55,781 bases of DNA from Dehalococcoidia bacterium (GTDB lineage Bacteria > Chloroflexota > Dehalococcoidia > SM23-28-2), in contig JAUWYP010000013.1 of the NCBI GenBank assembly GCA_030615765.1, forward strand, positions 1 through 55,781, read 5' to 3'. The notes beneath the pieces are model-generated. The model had not been told where the DNA came from. It did no database searches and saw nothing but the letters and a program-made list of their open reading frames with translations. This document shows, piece by piece, positions 9,090-19,518 of this stretch (positions are counted from its first letter, which is position 1; each line of letters starts with the position of its first letter). The position numbers and the translations under genes were made by a program.

Positions 9090-9742
9090 AGCGAGCTCCC
9101 CATAGGGGGACGGACGCCAAGTGTCCGCATGCGTAATTTCATAGAGGTGCAGTCATCCAACGGTGGTACCCGGATTACAATGGGCCACGAATGGGCTCGC
9201 GTCTCGCCCTGATTGCTTCCCGCAATTCCGCTCACGTAGGTCGTAATAGTGCTTGGCTGGCCGTTCGTTCGGTGGCAGGAAACGCGCATGCTACCCCGTC
9301 TCAAGTCACAGGTTGAATCCCGGCCTTAGAAGCCACGATCTCGACGAGCTCCTCGTCACACATGGCTACTCGCCTCACTGGCAGTGGCCGCTCACACCAT
9401 AGCCGCCCCGTTGGCCACAGCGAGGCCTGAGAGCCGCGTGACAGACCTTACCTGCGCTGCTGGGCTAGCTGGGTGCTTCTTGGCCTCGGATCTTGGTCGA
9501 GGGAAAAGGTTTGCCACCTGAGCTTTCGGCAGCGGCTGGGGATGTAGGCCCGAAGGTGACGTGCGTACCCACGTCCACGGGCGCATTCTACTCACAGGGG
9601 CGAGGGCTGGCAGGCAAGTAAGGCACCCCCACGCCACCGCGAGCCAGGCAATGGCGTTGGCCAGCAAGAGCAGCGTCTCGAACAAGATTCACTATCCCAC
9701 GACTCACGACCCGGCCAAACCCACGTTCCAGACCGGACGGCG
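9090..9742. other. Gene-poor region
   Basis: No convincing gene is present in these 650 bases. A minus-strand frame at 9392-9685 (TTG start, hydrophobic N-terminus, low-complexity remainder) overlaps a repeat copy at 9484-9537 and looks like decayed or chance coding. Confidence 0.5.
9484..9537. repeat. Degenerate dispersed repeat, copy B
   Basis: Begins CCTCGGATCTTGGTCGAGGG and ends in AGCTTTCGGCAGCGGCT. It aligns over its full length with copy A at 8340-8392 with scattered substitutions and short indels. Confidence 0.5.
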
Positions 9743-10216
9743 CTAGCTCTGTCCTTGAGCACTCCTGTTCGCGGTTATCTTGTCAACCCTCGACACGGTC
9801 TTTGAATGTGGCCAATGGTGGACTACGACTTCATGACCCTGGGAGAGCCAGCTGTAGATTCTACGGGACACAGTGAACTCCTCGCCCTCGACAACAATGT
9901 GGTAGTCCCTCGTGGTTCCACCCGGATAGTCGCTTGAAGGCTGAGTGTATGTTTGCTTGATCCACTTTCGACTGACGCGACCTTCCAGCTTGGTGCGGCG
10001 AGTGAATACGTCTCTGAAGATGCCCCACACACCCACGCGTGTTGCGATCGCGACAAATAGACCATTAATCAGCAAGGCCGGCACGATTAAGAACCACCAC
10101 CCTGCCACGAACGCGCCGAAGTAGAAGGGCAGTGAAAACCCCAATAGAAAGAGTGCAACATAGGACCACAGGATTGCTTTAAGGAATATGTTCAGCACGC
10201 CGAAGTAATTCCGCAT
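9743..10216 (-). CDS. Membrane protein of unknown function
   Basis: The 157-residue protein has two strongly hydrophobic N-terminal segments (about residues 8-35 and 38-60). A soluble C-terminal domain rich in beta strands follows (LEGRVSRKWIKQTY, YHIVVEGEEFTVSRRIY, GHEVVVHHWP). That tail resembles small beta-barrel domains found behind membrane anchors, but I do not recognise the family. AGGAG lies 11 bases before the ATG, and a good promoter is at 10311-10338. It is monocistronic, and its lower GC than the neighbours hints at a different history. Confidence 0.65.
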   Translation of the reverse strand: MRNYFGVLNIFLKAILWSYVALFLLGFSLPFYFGAFVAGWWFLIVPALLINGLFVAIATRVGVWGIFRDVFTRRTKLEGRVSRKWIKQTYTQPSSDYPGGTTRDYHIVVEGEEFTVSRRIYSWLSQGHEVVVHHWPHSKTVSRVDKITANRSAQGQS

Positions 10217-10310
10217 GTCGCCAAATTCTCCTGTTCGCCCGTATCGGCAGTAGGCTCGTCAAGAAGCTAACCGGCCACGCAGAGAGCGACTACAAAGGTA
10301 GCGCTGGAAT

Positions 10311-10338
10311 ATAGTACTCCCCTGAGGGATTTTGTCAA
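10311..10338 (-). promoter_or_regulatory. Promoter of the membrane protein gene at 9743
   Basis: Read on the minus strand, TTGACA (10338-10333) and TACTAT (10316-10311) are 16 bases apart. This gives a leader of about 90 bases. Confidence 0.5.
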
Positions 10339-10637
10339 GTTCATCAAGACTTCTCCTGAGCTCACGCCCTTTCAGGCGCGTCATCGCACTCGCAGGCGCG
10401 AGGGCTGGCAAGGGCAAAAGCTATCGCCACCCTGTCAGAGCTTTGAACCGCACGATGGGAGCGGCGGATCGCAGGATGGCCGAGGGTCTCGATAAGCGGG
10501 CAGCGTTTCAGCGAAGGAGCAGCTGTAGAGGCGGACGCCGAGTCACCGCCATAGAACTGCCCTTCCTCGTTGAACTCGCGATAGTCAAGGGCATCGGGAA
10601 GGCAGGCGCCACGCTGCGCCTTGGCAGACGGGTCCGT
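10339..10637. other. Intergenic region, no gene seen
   Basis: About 300 bases between the promoter of the unknown membrane protein and the end of the vWA gene. Open frames here are shadows that continue into the vWA gene on the opposite strand. Nothing else stands out. Confidence 0.5.
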
Positions 10638-12989
10638 CTAGCTCTGCGAGCCCTCCTTGCTGTGGCGAACCCTGCTCCGCACCACCAGGCCGCCTACGCC
10701 TGCTACTGCCACAGCCCCAACGGCGCCCAGAGCCGCCACCAGCGCCCAGTTGGTGCCGCCGTCACCGCGGACGGCCGCAAGCAGCGCGGGGTCTGGGTTT
10801 GGCCCCACAGGGTCGGGAACGTCCGCGTTGGCGGGCGCCTCCACCGGCGGGTAGTCGCCCTCGGTGACCTCGTAGGCCTGGCCGCCGACCACGAAGATCA
10901 CGTGCTCGCCCAGGGCGAAGTAGGAGCCCCAATCGGGCCGCTCCCCCAGGAGCTGGTAGTAGTTGTCGCTGCCGAAGCCGATCCTGCTGATGGCCATCCC
11001 TTCCTGATAGCGGCTGTCGATCCAGGCGTCGTCGCGCTGGACGAAGGTCTTGTCTCCCACCACCTTGGCCCTGGCCGACCCGCTGTCCGCCACCGCATCA
11101 GCCTGGCGATACTCCTCGATGGTCACAGCGCCCTCCACAGCTGAAGCGCCGGATGCGGGCGCGAAAATCCCCGGCAGGTCCCGCCCCAGATCGGAAGCGG
11201 CCTTTTCTCGCCCTTCTTCCGAGAAGATCTCGAGTTCCTCCTCCTCCACCAGAAAGGATGTGTACGGGGTCATCACCCCGTAGCGCAGGCTCAAGTCCAC
11301 GATCTCATCCACAAGCTCCTGCTCCGTCCCGTACAGGCGTATCTGGTTCAGCAGGTAGCCGATCTTGCGGGTGGCCCACAGGCGGGGCAGGAACTCCATC
11401 TCCCTCGACTCCGCCGGAAAGACCTGGCCGCCGTAGGAGAAGGTCTGCTCCTCCTCGTTCACCACGCCGCTGAGGCCCAGGGTGACGCTTCCCTCGCCTC
11501 GATAGCGGCCCACGACGACAAGCTGGGAGCCAGCGAACAGGTCGGGCAGGGGCTGCGGATACACGTCGAGGACGGTGATGTCCTCGAAGTCCAGGCTGAT
11601 GTCAGTGAGCACGGGCGTGCTCACCTTCTCGTAGAAGCCCGAGACTACCTGAGCGATGTCCTCGCCTGGCCGCACGTAGTCACTCGTGCCCCGATTCTCC
11701 TGGGCGATGCTGTCCAGCAGCACCGTGTTCACGTCATCGCCCACGCCAAAGGCGAACAGCCTCACCGTCGGGCCAGCCGCCTCCCGAACGTTGGCGATGA
11801 TCGGCCCCGCCTCCTCAACGCCTACGGTAGGCAGGCCATCGGTCAGGAAGATGATGATCTCCGGCCGCTCCCCGGGCAGCTTCTCCAGGGCCTGCAGCAA
11901 CGCATCGTTGATGTTGGTGCCGCCCATAGCCGTCAGCCCTCGAACGAAGCCCTCGGCGTCGTCAGCCCGGCTGGCGCTCTGAAGGGTCGACGCATACAGG
12001 TCGACGCTGGTGCTGAAAGCCAGAATGTTGAAGCGATCGTCGGGGTTGAGGTGGTCGAGGATGAACTGCACGGCCTCCTGGGCCTGCGCCAGCTTCTCCC
12101 CGGCCATGCTGCCCGAGACGTCCACCACCACCATCACGTCCTTGGCCACCACCTCCTGCTGGCCGAAGTCCGCCTTGGGCGCCACCAGCAGGAGGAAGAA
12201 GCCGTCCTCATCCCCCTGGCGGTAGGTGGTGAGGCTCACCCCGATGTCCTCAGAGGACAGGGAGTAGAACAGCTCGAAGTCGGTGCTGGGGGTCACGTCG
12301 CTGGCTTCATAGCTGGCGGTGACGTGCGTCTCGCTCAGGCGGCTGATGGCTATGTCGTGGCTGGGCGAGTAGACAGCCTTGATAGGGGCTTCGGAGCGCA
12401 CGTCCACGCTGATGGTCACCTCTTCCAGCGGTCGAGGCGAGAACTTCTCCGTGTTCAGGGGGTAGACAAAGCGAACGAGGCCGCTATCCTGGCTCAGCAC
12501 CTCGGTGTAGGCGATCTGGATGCGCCGTTCGCTATGGGCCGGGATGGGAAATACCTGCGCCTGGAACATATTCCGGCCCACGTACTCCAGCAGCGCCGGG
12601 TCCTGCCGCCGGCGCACGATGTCTTCGTAGATGGCGCGGGCCTTCTCCTTGTCCAGGATGCGTCCCTCCAGGCGCTCGCCATCCACATACATGGCGAAGT
12701 CGGATATAGCGGCGTCTTCAGGCAAAGGGAAGACGTAGGTGGCCTCCAGCTCGAAGTCGCCCTCGTTAAGGAACACCTGGTCGATCTCGACCTGCGCCAC
12801 CTGGTTGTCGATCTCCACCTGCACCCGGTGGTACTTGATGGGCAGGAACGGAACCACAATGTGGTCCGGCGGGATCGGTTCTATCGGCTCAGGGATGACT
12901 ATGCCGTCCGCCAACGCCGACTGGGCCAACAGGAGCAACGCACCCAGCGCCCCAGCGAAAACGGCTGTCCCTCGCAAAATGCCAATCAT
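10638..12989 (-). CDS. VIT and von Willebrand A domain surface protein
   Basis: The 783-residue protein starts with a signal peptide (hydrophobic from residue 10, cleavage likely after SALA). A VIT domain (about 35-165) follows, with VEIDQVFLNEGDFELEATY and EKARAIYEDI. The vWA domain begins at KDVMVVVDVSGSM (about residue 285), where DVSGS is the metal-ion adhesion site. The C-terminus has one membrane helix (ALVAALGAVGAVAVAG) and a basic tail, so it is anchored with its bulk outside. The layout resembles inter-alpha-trypsin inhibitor heavy chains and their bacterial relatives, which mediate adhesion or complex assembly. GGAGGTG lies six bases before the ATG. No partner gene is adjacent. Confidence 0.9.
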   Translation of the reverse strand: MIGILRGTAVFAGALGALLLLAQSALADGIVIPEPIEPIPPDHIVVPFLPIKYHRVQVEIDNQVAQVEIDQVFLNEGDFELEATYVFPLPEDAAISDFAMYVDGERLEGRILDKEKARAIYEDIVRRRQDPALLEYVGRNMFQAQVFPIPAHSERRIQIAYTEVLSQDSGLVRFVYPLNTEKFSPRPLEEVTISVDVRSEAPIKAVYSPSHDIAISRLSETHVTASYEASDVTPSTDFELFYSLSSEDIGVSLTTYRQGDEDGFFLLLVAPKADFGQQEVVAKDVMVVVDVSGSMAGEKLAQAQEAVQFILDHLNPDDRFNILAFSTSVDLYASTLQSASRADDAEGFVRGLTAMGGTNINDALLQALEKLPGERPEIIIFLTDGLPTVGVEEAGPIIANVREAAGPTVRLFAFGVGDDVNTVLLDSIAQENRGTSDYVRPGEDIAQVVSGFYEKVSTPVLTDISLDFEDITVLDVYPQPLPDLFAGSQLVVVGRYRGEGSVTLGLSGVVNEEEQTFSYGGQVFPAESREMEFLPRLWATRKIGYLLNQIRLYGTEQELVDEIVDLSLRYGVMTPYTSFLVEEEELEIFSEEGREKAASDLGRDLPGIFAPASGASAVEGAVTIEEYRQADAVADSGSARAKVVGDKTFVQRDDAWIDSRYQEGMAISRIGFGSDNYYQLLGERPDWGSYFALGEHVIFVVGGQAYEVTEGDYPPVEAPANADVPDPVGPNPDPALLAAVRGDGGTNWALVAALGAVGAVAVAGVGGLVVRSRVRHSKEGSQS

Positions 12990-13047
12990 CCTAACACCTC
13001 CGGAGTCCGCGCCCTCCTCAGGCGCTTGGATTCTCTGCTGGTAGGAC

Positions 13048-13080
13048 GTTGGGGCGAGGGAAAAAGTTCCCTCAGGCGCT
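13048..13080. repeat. Short relative of the dispersed repeat, with hairpin
   Basis: The segment GGGGCGAGGGAAAAAG resembles the GGTCGAGGGAAAAGG core of the copies at 8340 and 9484. GAGGGAA and TTCCCTC (13056-13073) form a perfect seven-base hairpin with a four-base loop, upstream of the vWA gene. Confidence 0.35.
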
Positions 13081-13193
13081 AGACTGTACTGTCTCCCTGT
13101 TGCCAGGGGACAGTTATAGGCAGCCTCCTAGCGGCGATAGACGGGCAGCGTTCGTGGGTATGCATCAACTATGGAGAACGCCGCCCCTTGCTG

Positions 13194-13262
13194 GGATTCT
13201 TCGCTGCGCTCAGAATGACGCTAGCCGTGCTTGTCACCCTGAGCGCAGCGAAGGGTCTCGCT
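13194..13262. repeat. Intergenic palindromic repeat, copy 1
   Basis: CTTCGCTGCGCTCAG and CTGAGCGCAGCGAAG form a perfect 15-base inverted repeat separated by about 25 bases (AATGACG... GTCACC). A second copy with compensating changes is at 32421-32483. It lies between the vWA gene and the hydrolase, that is, outside genes as expected for REP-like elements. Confidence 0.75.
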
Positions 13263-13303
13263 TCAACCAGCCCGCTGTCGCTACAACTCGCGGATAATGG
13301 GCG

Positions 13304-14485
13304 CTAGACCAGCTGCAGCATCAGCCGGTAGGCCTGGAAGAAGAGCTCGATGAGGTCGGCCAGAAAGGTGAGCGGATTGGCGGTGACGGTGGGGTCCACG
13401 TGGCGGAAGAGGTCCAGCTCGGCGTAGTAGACATCGTTTTGCTCTCCCGCTGCCTCGGCCAGCCGCCGCGACTCCACGTAGGGAATGAACTTGTCCTGAC
13501 GGTCATGGACGATGATTAGCTCCGCCTGAAGGCCGTCGATGCTGGCGCTCGGTGAAAGGCGCCGCAGGCTCGCCACGTCCTCCGGCCAGAGCCGGGCCAG
13601 CAGCTCCTGGGCCCGATCGGGGTCGCGATTGTCCAGCACGTCGAACATGACGCGCGAGCGGGGAGAGAGGTCGTCCAACTCCTGCCTGGCCGACTGGTCG
13701 TCCTCCAGGAAGATGCGGATCAGGATGTCGCGGTCGCCCGCGTCATCGACGTAGTGGATCAGGCTGCGCCGGAGGACGCGCACCGTCTTCTCGTCGGGAT
13801 TCCAGTCCTCCCGCTGGCCGTCGTCGGTGATGGTCTCGCTGGTGATGGCGGCGATCACGTCGAAGAGGTCGTAGTAGCCCCCGAAGGAGCCGAAGAAGGC
13901 CACATCCTCGCTGATGCGGGGGTCGCTGGCCGCCACCAGAGCCATGCCTGCCCCCACCGAAAAGCCCAGATAGCCCACCCGCTCCGCGTCCACGAACTCC
14001 TGCCCCCGCAAATAGCGAAAGGCGGCCACCAGCGCCTCGATCTCCTCCGGCACCATCTCGTCGCGCAGAAGATGCTTCAGGTCGGGGATCATCACCACAA
14101 CACCGGCGCGGGCGGCACTGCTGGCCAGGCGCACCGCCCGCGGGTCGGTGCGCGCCCGCGGGGCAGCGCCGATGACCACCACCACCGCTCCGTGGCGACC
14201 GCCGTCGCTGGGCCGATAGAGGTCGGCCACCGCCTCCTGCTGGCCGTAGTGGAAGGTCACCTCTTCCTTGATGGGCTCGGAGGTCGTCAGCTTCAGGGGG
14301 CTTACTGGCAGGTCAACGAACAGGTCAGGCATCATCGAGGCCGTCGTCACGGCCACCCGCGTGTACCTGTTGGCCCACAGCCCGGCGAGAAGGGCCACGG
14401 ACAGCACCAGGAAGATGCCTATTATCAAGAAGGCTCGCTGATAACGTCCCATAAGCTTTCGGCGAAGAACGCGCTTTGCTATCAT
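13304..14485 (-). CDS. Membrane-anchored alpha/beta hydrolase
   Basis: The protein (up to 393 residues) has a basic N-terminus and one membrane helix (FLIIGIFLVLSVALLAGLW) followed by an alpha/beta hydrolase fold. The nucleophile elbow is GFSVG (YLGFSVGAGMALVAA), an acid is likely in VHDRQDKFIPY, and the histidine is in DLFRHVDP near the end. It is probably a dienelactone-hydrolase or peptidase-like enzyme held on the outer face of the membrane. The start is uncertain: ATG 14485 and ATG 14452 (MGRYQRAF) both lack a clear ribosome site. It is divergent from thiE with 18 bases between starts. Confidence 0.82.
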   Translation of the reverse strand: MIAKRVLRRKLMGRYQRAFLIIGIFLVLSVALLAGLWANRYTRVAVTTASMMPDLFVDLPVSPLKLTTSEPIKEEVTFHYGQQEAVADLYRPSDGGRHGAVVVVIGAAPRARTDPRAVRLASSAARAGVVVMIPDLKHLLRDEMVPEEIEALVAAFRYLRGQEFVDAERVGYLGFSVGAGMALVAASDPRISEDVAFFGSFGGYYDLFDVIAAITSETITDDGQREDWNPDEKTVRVLRRSLIHYVDDAGDRDILIRIFLEDDQSARQELDDLSPRSRVMFDVLDNRDPDRAQELLARLWPEDVASLRRLSPSASIDGLQAELIIVHDRQDKFIPYVESRRLAEAAGEQNDVYYAELDLFRHVDPTVTANPLTFLADLIELFFQAYRLMLQLV

Positions 14486-14503
14486 TCTATTGCATGGGCT
14501 GCC

Positions 14504-15160
14504 ATGAAAGATAGAATCGCTTCCCTACCGCGAGGGCTTTACCTCATCATCGACCCGGAGGTGGCCGGCGGTCGCCCGGACGAGGAGATAGCCCGCCAAG
14601 CCATCGAGGGCGGGGCCAGGCTTGTCCAGTTGCGGGACAAGCAGCAAGAGAAAGGCCTGCAACTGCCGGTGGCCCGAAGGCTAAAGGAGATCTGCGCCCA
14701 GGCCGCCGTTCCCCTGATCATCAACGACCACGTAGACCTGGCCCTGGCCGTGGAAGCGGACGGCGTGCACGTCGGCCAGAAGGACCTGCCGGTGAGCATC
14801 GTGCGGCGGCTGATGCCGAGCGCCATCATCGGCTGCTCCGCCAACAACGTCGAAGAAGCCCTGCACGCCCAGGCCGACGGCGCCAGCTACGTCTCGGTGG
14901 GACGCCTCTTTCCCACCGGCTCCAAGGCCGATACCCGACCGGCCACCCTCGACACGCTCCGCGCCGTCAAGCAGGCGGTCCACATCCCCGTGGCGGCCAT
15001 CGGCGGCATCAGCGAAGAGAACATCGACGCCGTCCTGGAGGCGGGGGCCGACCTGGTGGCGGTCATCGGAGCGGTGGTGGCCGCCCCCAACGTGCGCGAG
15101 GCGGCCCGGCGGCTCGCCGAGAGGATCAGCGAGCACCGGCAGCGAAGCGGGCAGGACTGA
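14504..15160 (+). CDS. thiE: Thiamine-phosphate synthase (copy 1)
   Basis: The 218-residue TIM-barrel enzyme joins HMP-pyrophosphate and thiazole phosphate to make thiamine phosphate. Family motifs are clear: ARLVQLRDKQ, LIINDHVDLALAVEADGVHVGQKD, a phosphate-binding segment SVGRLFPTGSKAD and AAIGGI. The ATG was chosen from homology; the frame is open upstream without it. The gene is on the plus strand and converges on thiO, overlapping it tail to tail by 35 bases. A second thiE (16458-17108) sits in the operon on the other strand, so the pathway has two paralogous synthases here. Confidence 0.93.
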   Translation: MKDRIASLPRGLYLIIDPEVAGGRPDEEIARQAIEGGARLVQLRDKQQEKGLQLPVARRLKEICAQAAVPLIINDHVDLALAVEADGVHVGQKDLPVSIVRRLMPSAIIGCSANNVEEALHAQADGASYVSVGRLFPTGSKADTRPATLDTLRAVKQAVHIPVAAIGGISEENIDAVLEAGADLVAVIGAVVAAPNVREAARRLAERISEHRQRSGQD

Positions 15161-16244
15161 ACGGCTCCAGGGGCATCTCCGTTCTGCCCTGCGTTAGCCA
15201 CTGGGCCATCAAGCGGCCGGTGATGGGTGCCAGCAGAATCCCCTTACGGAAGTGGCCGCTGGCCACGCTCAACCCTTCCCAGCCGGGGACAGGGCCGAGG
15301 ACGGGCAGGTCATCGGGGGAGCCCGGCCGCAGGCCAGCCCAGTTCGAGGCCACCTCGGCGTAGGCCAGACTCGGCACCAGGGTGGCGGCCATCCTTCGCA
15401 GGCCGGCGAGACCCCTGGCGGTGGTGTTCTTGCGGAAGCCCACGTCCTCCACCGTCGCCCCGACGAACAGGAAGCCGTTGGCTTTGGGCGCGAGGTAGCC
15501 GCGGTCCTCCCCCAACAGGATGTGCCTCAGCGGCGAGGAGAAGTCGGCGAAGGCCAGCATCTGCCCCCGCATCGGCCTCACCGGTAGGCTCACGCCCAAT
15601 CGACGGCCGAGCGCGCCCGTCCAGGAGCCGGCGGCGAGAATCACGTGCCCCGCCATCATCCTCCCCTCGCCAGTGCGCACCCCCGTCACCCGCGAGCCGC
15701 TGGTCACGAATCCTGTCACCGCCACCCCCTGGCGCAGGGCAGCGCCGCGAGCGACCGCCGCCTGGGCCAGCGCCTGGGTCAGGCGGTGCGCGTTCACCTG
15801 GTGGAGGTGAGGGGAGTACACACCCCCGCGAGTCGCCGCCAACCGCGGCTCCAGACGGCCCAGCGCCTCTGCGTCCACCCACTGCATCACGTCCCGCGGC
15901 TGTTGGCGTTCCACAAGCGCATGCAGATCGTCGGCGTCCTCATCGCTGAGGGCCACCCGCAAGATGCCCGAACGCAGGTACTCGACATCGATGCCGGTCT
16001 CCTCGCGTAGCGTGTCGGCCAGCGAGGGATGAAACGGCATGCTGGCCAGGCAGAGGTCGAGGAGAGGGCCCTGCTCCACAGTCAGCTCCAGGGGAGCCAG
16101 GATGCCCGCCGAGGCTCCCGACGCCTCGCCGCCGACCTCCCCCCGCTCAAGGATGGTCACTCTCGCGCCCGCCTCGGCCAGATAGTAGGCGATGGCACAG
16201 CCGATAACGCCACCGCCAACGATGATCACATCGGGAGCTGCCAT
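15126..16244 (-). CDS. thiO: Glycine oxidase ThiO
   Basis: The 372-residue FAD-dependent amine oxidase makes the dehydroglycine (iminoglycine) needed for the thiazole ring. The dinucleotide-binding motif is VIIVGGGVIGCAIAYYLAE at the N-terminus, followed by the usual GEASGASAGILAP. A C-terminal GLRPGSPDDLPVLGPVPG motif completes the family signature. The frame is open 23 codons upstream, but AGGAG lies before ATG 16244, so that start is used. It is the last gene of the riboswitch-controlled operon, 13 bases after thiS. Its presence instead of thiH points to an aerobic route to the thiazole. Confidence 0.93.
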   Translation of the reverse strand: MAAPDVIIVGGGVIGCAIAYYLAEAGARVTILERGEVGGEASGASAGILAPLELTVEQGPLLDLCLASMPFHPSLADTLREETGIDVEYLRSGILRVALSDEDADDLHALVERQQPRDVMQWVDAEALGRLEPRLAATRGGVYSPHLHQVNAHRLTQALAQAAVARGAALRQGVAVTGFVTSGSRVTGVRTGEGRMMAGHVILAAGSWTGALGRRLGVSLPVRPMRGQMLAFADFSSPLRHILLGEDRGYLAPKANGFLFVGATVEDVGFRKNTTARGLAGLRRMAATLVPSLAYAEVASNWAGLRPGSPDDLPVLGPVPGWEGLSVASGHFRKGILLAPITGRLMAQWLTQGRTEMPLEPFSPARFAAGAR

Positions 16245-16257
16245 GCAAAAAAGCTCC

Positions 16258-16461
16258 TTAGCCCCCACCCACCATGCGCACGATCTCCAGGACGTCGCCG
16301 TCCTGAAGCACAACCTCCGACCACTTCTGGCGCTGGAGCACGGCCCCGTTGCGGGCCACGGCTACGTGGCGGAGATCGACGTCCAGGGTCTCCAGGAAGG
16401 CAGTGAGCCTGACCGGCCCCTCCAGCTCTCGCTTCTCGCCGTTGATCGTGAGGCTGATCAC
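16258..16461 (-). CDS. thiS: Sulfur carrier protein ThiS
   Basis: This 67-residue ubiquitin-like protein ends in the diagnostic Gly-Gly (MVGGG), which is converted to a thiocarboxylate that gives sulfur to ThiG. The body (MISLTINGEKREL, VAVARNGAVL, LQDGDVLEIV) is typical. Its ATG overlaps the stop of the preceding thiE by the ATGA arrangement. No thiF adenylyltransferase is seen in the window, so activation must be supplied from elsewhere. Confidence 0.93.
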   Translation of the reverse strand: MISLTINGEKRELEGPVRLTAFLETLDVDLRHVAVARNGAVLQRQKWSEVVLQDGDVLEIVRMVGGG

Positions 16462-17108
16462 GACCTCGTCCTCCGGGCAGGCGCTGCTGCCGCCTCGACC
16501 ATCGCTTCAGCCAGCCGTCGGGCCGACGCTCCCGGCGAGGGCGAATCGAGGATGGCGGAGATGACGGCGGCGCCCCTGGCCCCCGCCTGCATCACTTGGC
16601 CCACGTTCTCGGCGGTGATGCCGCCCACGGCCACGATGGGAATGGTCACCCTGGCGGCGACGCTCTCCAGGAGCCCCAGCCCAGCGGGAGGGCCGCGATG
16701 GGAGCGCGTGGGGAAGATGGCCCCTACCTGCACGTAGTCCGCGCCCTCGTCCTGCGCCTTCACCGCCTCCTCCGCGCTATGCACGGAGCGCCCGATGATG
16801 AGACCATCCCCCGCCAGGCGGCGGGTCACAGCCACCGACGCGCCCCTTTCCGGCAGATGGATGCCGTCGGCGCCGCAGACCTGGGCCACATCGAGACGGC
16901 TGTTCACGATCAGAAGAGCCTTGTCCTGCGTTATCGCCCGCAGGCGGTCGGCCAGAGGCACGAGCTCGGCCGCCGCCAGGTCCTTCTCCCGCAGCTGCAC
17001 CACGTTGACGCCGCCGGCCACTGCTCGCGCCACCGCCTCCCCCAGCGATAGGCTCTGGCACAGGCGGCGGTCGGTGATAAGGGTCAGGCAGGGGAAGGGC
17101 AGCCTCAT
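16458..17108 (-). CDS. thiE: Thiamine-phosphate synthase (copy 2)
   Basis: The 216-residue protein is a second ThiE. Motifs include CLTLITDRRL, VNVVQLREKDL, LIVNSRLDVAQVCGADGIHL, VGAIFPTRSH and VAVGGITAENV. It starts at ATG 17108, whose A is the last base of the thiG stop (TGATG), so translation is coupled to thiG. It lies inside the thiC-thiG-thiE-thiS-thiO operon behind the TPP riboswitch. It differs markedly from the plus-strand copy at 14504, so this is an old paralogue rather than a recent duplication. In some bacteria such a copy is a TenI-type aromatase; the HMP-binding residues would need checking. Confidence 0.9.
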   Translation of the reverse strand: MRLPFPCLTLITDRRLCQSLSLGEAVARAVAGGVNVVQLREKDLAAAELVPLADRLRAITQDKALLIVNSRLDVAQVCGADGIHLPERGASVAVTRRLAGDGLIIGRSVHSAEEAVKAQDEGADYVQVGAIFPTRSHRGPPAGLGLLESVAARVTIPIVAVGGITAENVGQVMQAGARGAAVISAILDSPSPGASARRLAEAMVEAAAAPARRTRS

Positions 17109-17896
17109 CAGGAACCAGCGGCCGGCCGGACCACGCCCTCGATGGGGCTGCTGGCGGAGGCGTAAGCCTTCTTGGCAATGCGTCCCGCCAGGTAGGCCTT
17201 CCTCCCAGCCTCCACCCCCAGGCGAATGGCCTCGGCCATCAGAGCAGGGTCTTGCGCCTCGGCGATAGCCGTATTGACCAGCACGGCGTCGGCCCCGATC
17301 TCCATGGCCAGGGAGGCATCGGAGGGCACACCCAGGCCGGCGTCCACCACCACCGGCACCTTGGCCTCCTCCACGATTATCTGGATCTCTTCCAGGGTGA
17401 AGATGCCCCGCCCGGAGCCGATGGGCGAGCCCAGGGGCATGACAGTGACGCAACCCACCTCCTCCAGGCGACGGGCCAGGATGGGGTCGGCGTGGATGTA
17501 GGGCAGAACGGTGAAGCCCTCGCCGATGAGCACCTGAGCGGCCTCCAGCGTGCCCGTCGCGTCGGGAAGGAGGTACTTGGGGTCGGGGATCACCTCCAGC
17601 TTGATCCAGTCGGAGCCAGTGACCTCGCGCGCCAGGCGGGCGGCGAACAGGGCCTCCTCCACCGTCCGGCAACCGGCGGTATTGGGCAGAATAGTGTACT
17701 TGCCCCAGTCGATGAGGTCCAGGAGGGTCTTCTCCTTGGGGTTGTCCAGGTTGAGGCGGCGGATAGCCACGGTCACGATCTCCGCCCCCGAGGCCTCCAG
17801 GGCGGCCAGCATCTCCTCGGTGGTGCGGTACTTGCCGGTCCCCGCCATCAGGCGAGAGCGAAACTTCTTCCCGGCGATCTCCAGGTGGTCTTCCAT
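17108..17896 (-). CDS. thiG: Thiazole synthase ThiG
   Basis: The 262-residue enzyme forms the thiazole phosphate from DXP, dehydroglycine and ThiS-thiocarboxylate. Conserved segments include [61 protein letters not shown] and [10 protein letters not shown]. The Schiff-base lysine is expected at WIKLEV. GGAAGGGGAA lies upstream of ATG 17896. It is 28 bases after thiC and coupled to thiE downstream. Confidence 0.95.
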   Translation of the reverse strand: MEDHLEIAGKKFRSRLMAGTGKYRTTEEMLAALEASGAEIVTVAIRRLNLDNPKEKTLLDLIDWGKYTILPNTAGCRTVEEALFAARLAREVTGSDWIKLEVIPDPKYLLPDATGTLEAAQVLIGEGFTVLPYIHADPILARRLEEVGCVTVMPLGSPIGSGRGIFTLEEIQIIVEEAKVPVVVDAGLGVPSDASLAMEIGADAVLVNTAIAEAQDPALMAEAIRLGVEAGRKAYLAGRIAKKAYASASSPIEGVVRPAAGS

Positions 17897-17924
17897 GGCA
17901 GCGATTCCCCTTCCGGACGAACCC

Positions 17925-19470
<1,546 letters not shown>

Positions 19471-19489
19471 CTATTCAGTTGGTACTTCC

Positions 19490-19518
19490 AGATTAGCAGG
19501 AAGGCGAACAGATGTCAA
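19490..19518 (-). promoter_or_regulatory. Promoter of thiC operon
   Basis: On the minus strand, TTGACA (19518-19513) and TAATCT (19495-19490) are 17 bases apart. The -35 overlaps the thiD stop codon, and the start point would fall just upstream of the TPP aptamer. The operon is therefore separately promoted from thiD. Confidence 0.65.

Noticed and set aside
9392-9685. Minus-strand frame with a hydrophobic start
   Set aside because: TTG start without a good ribosome site, low-complexity remainder, and it overlaps a dispersed repeat copy.
10332-11144. Plus-strand open frame
   Set aside because: Shadow of the vWA gene in GC-rich sequence; composition unlike a protein and no ribosome site.
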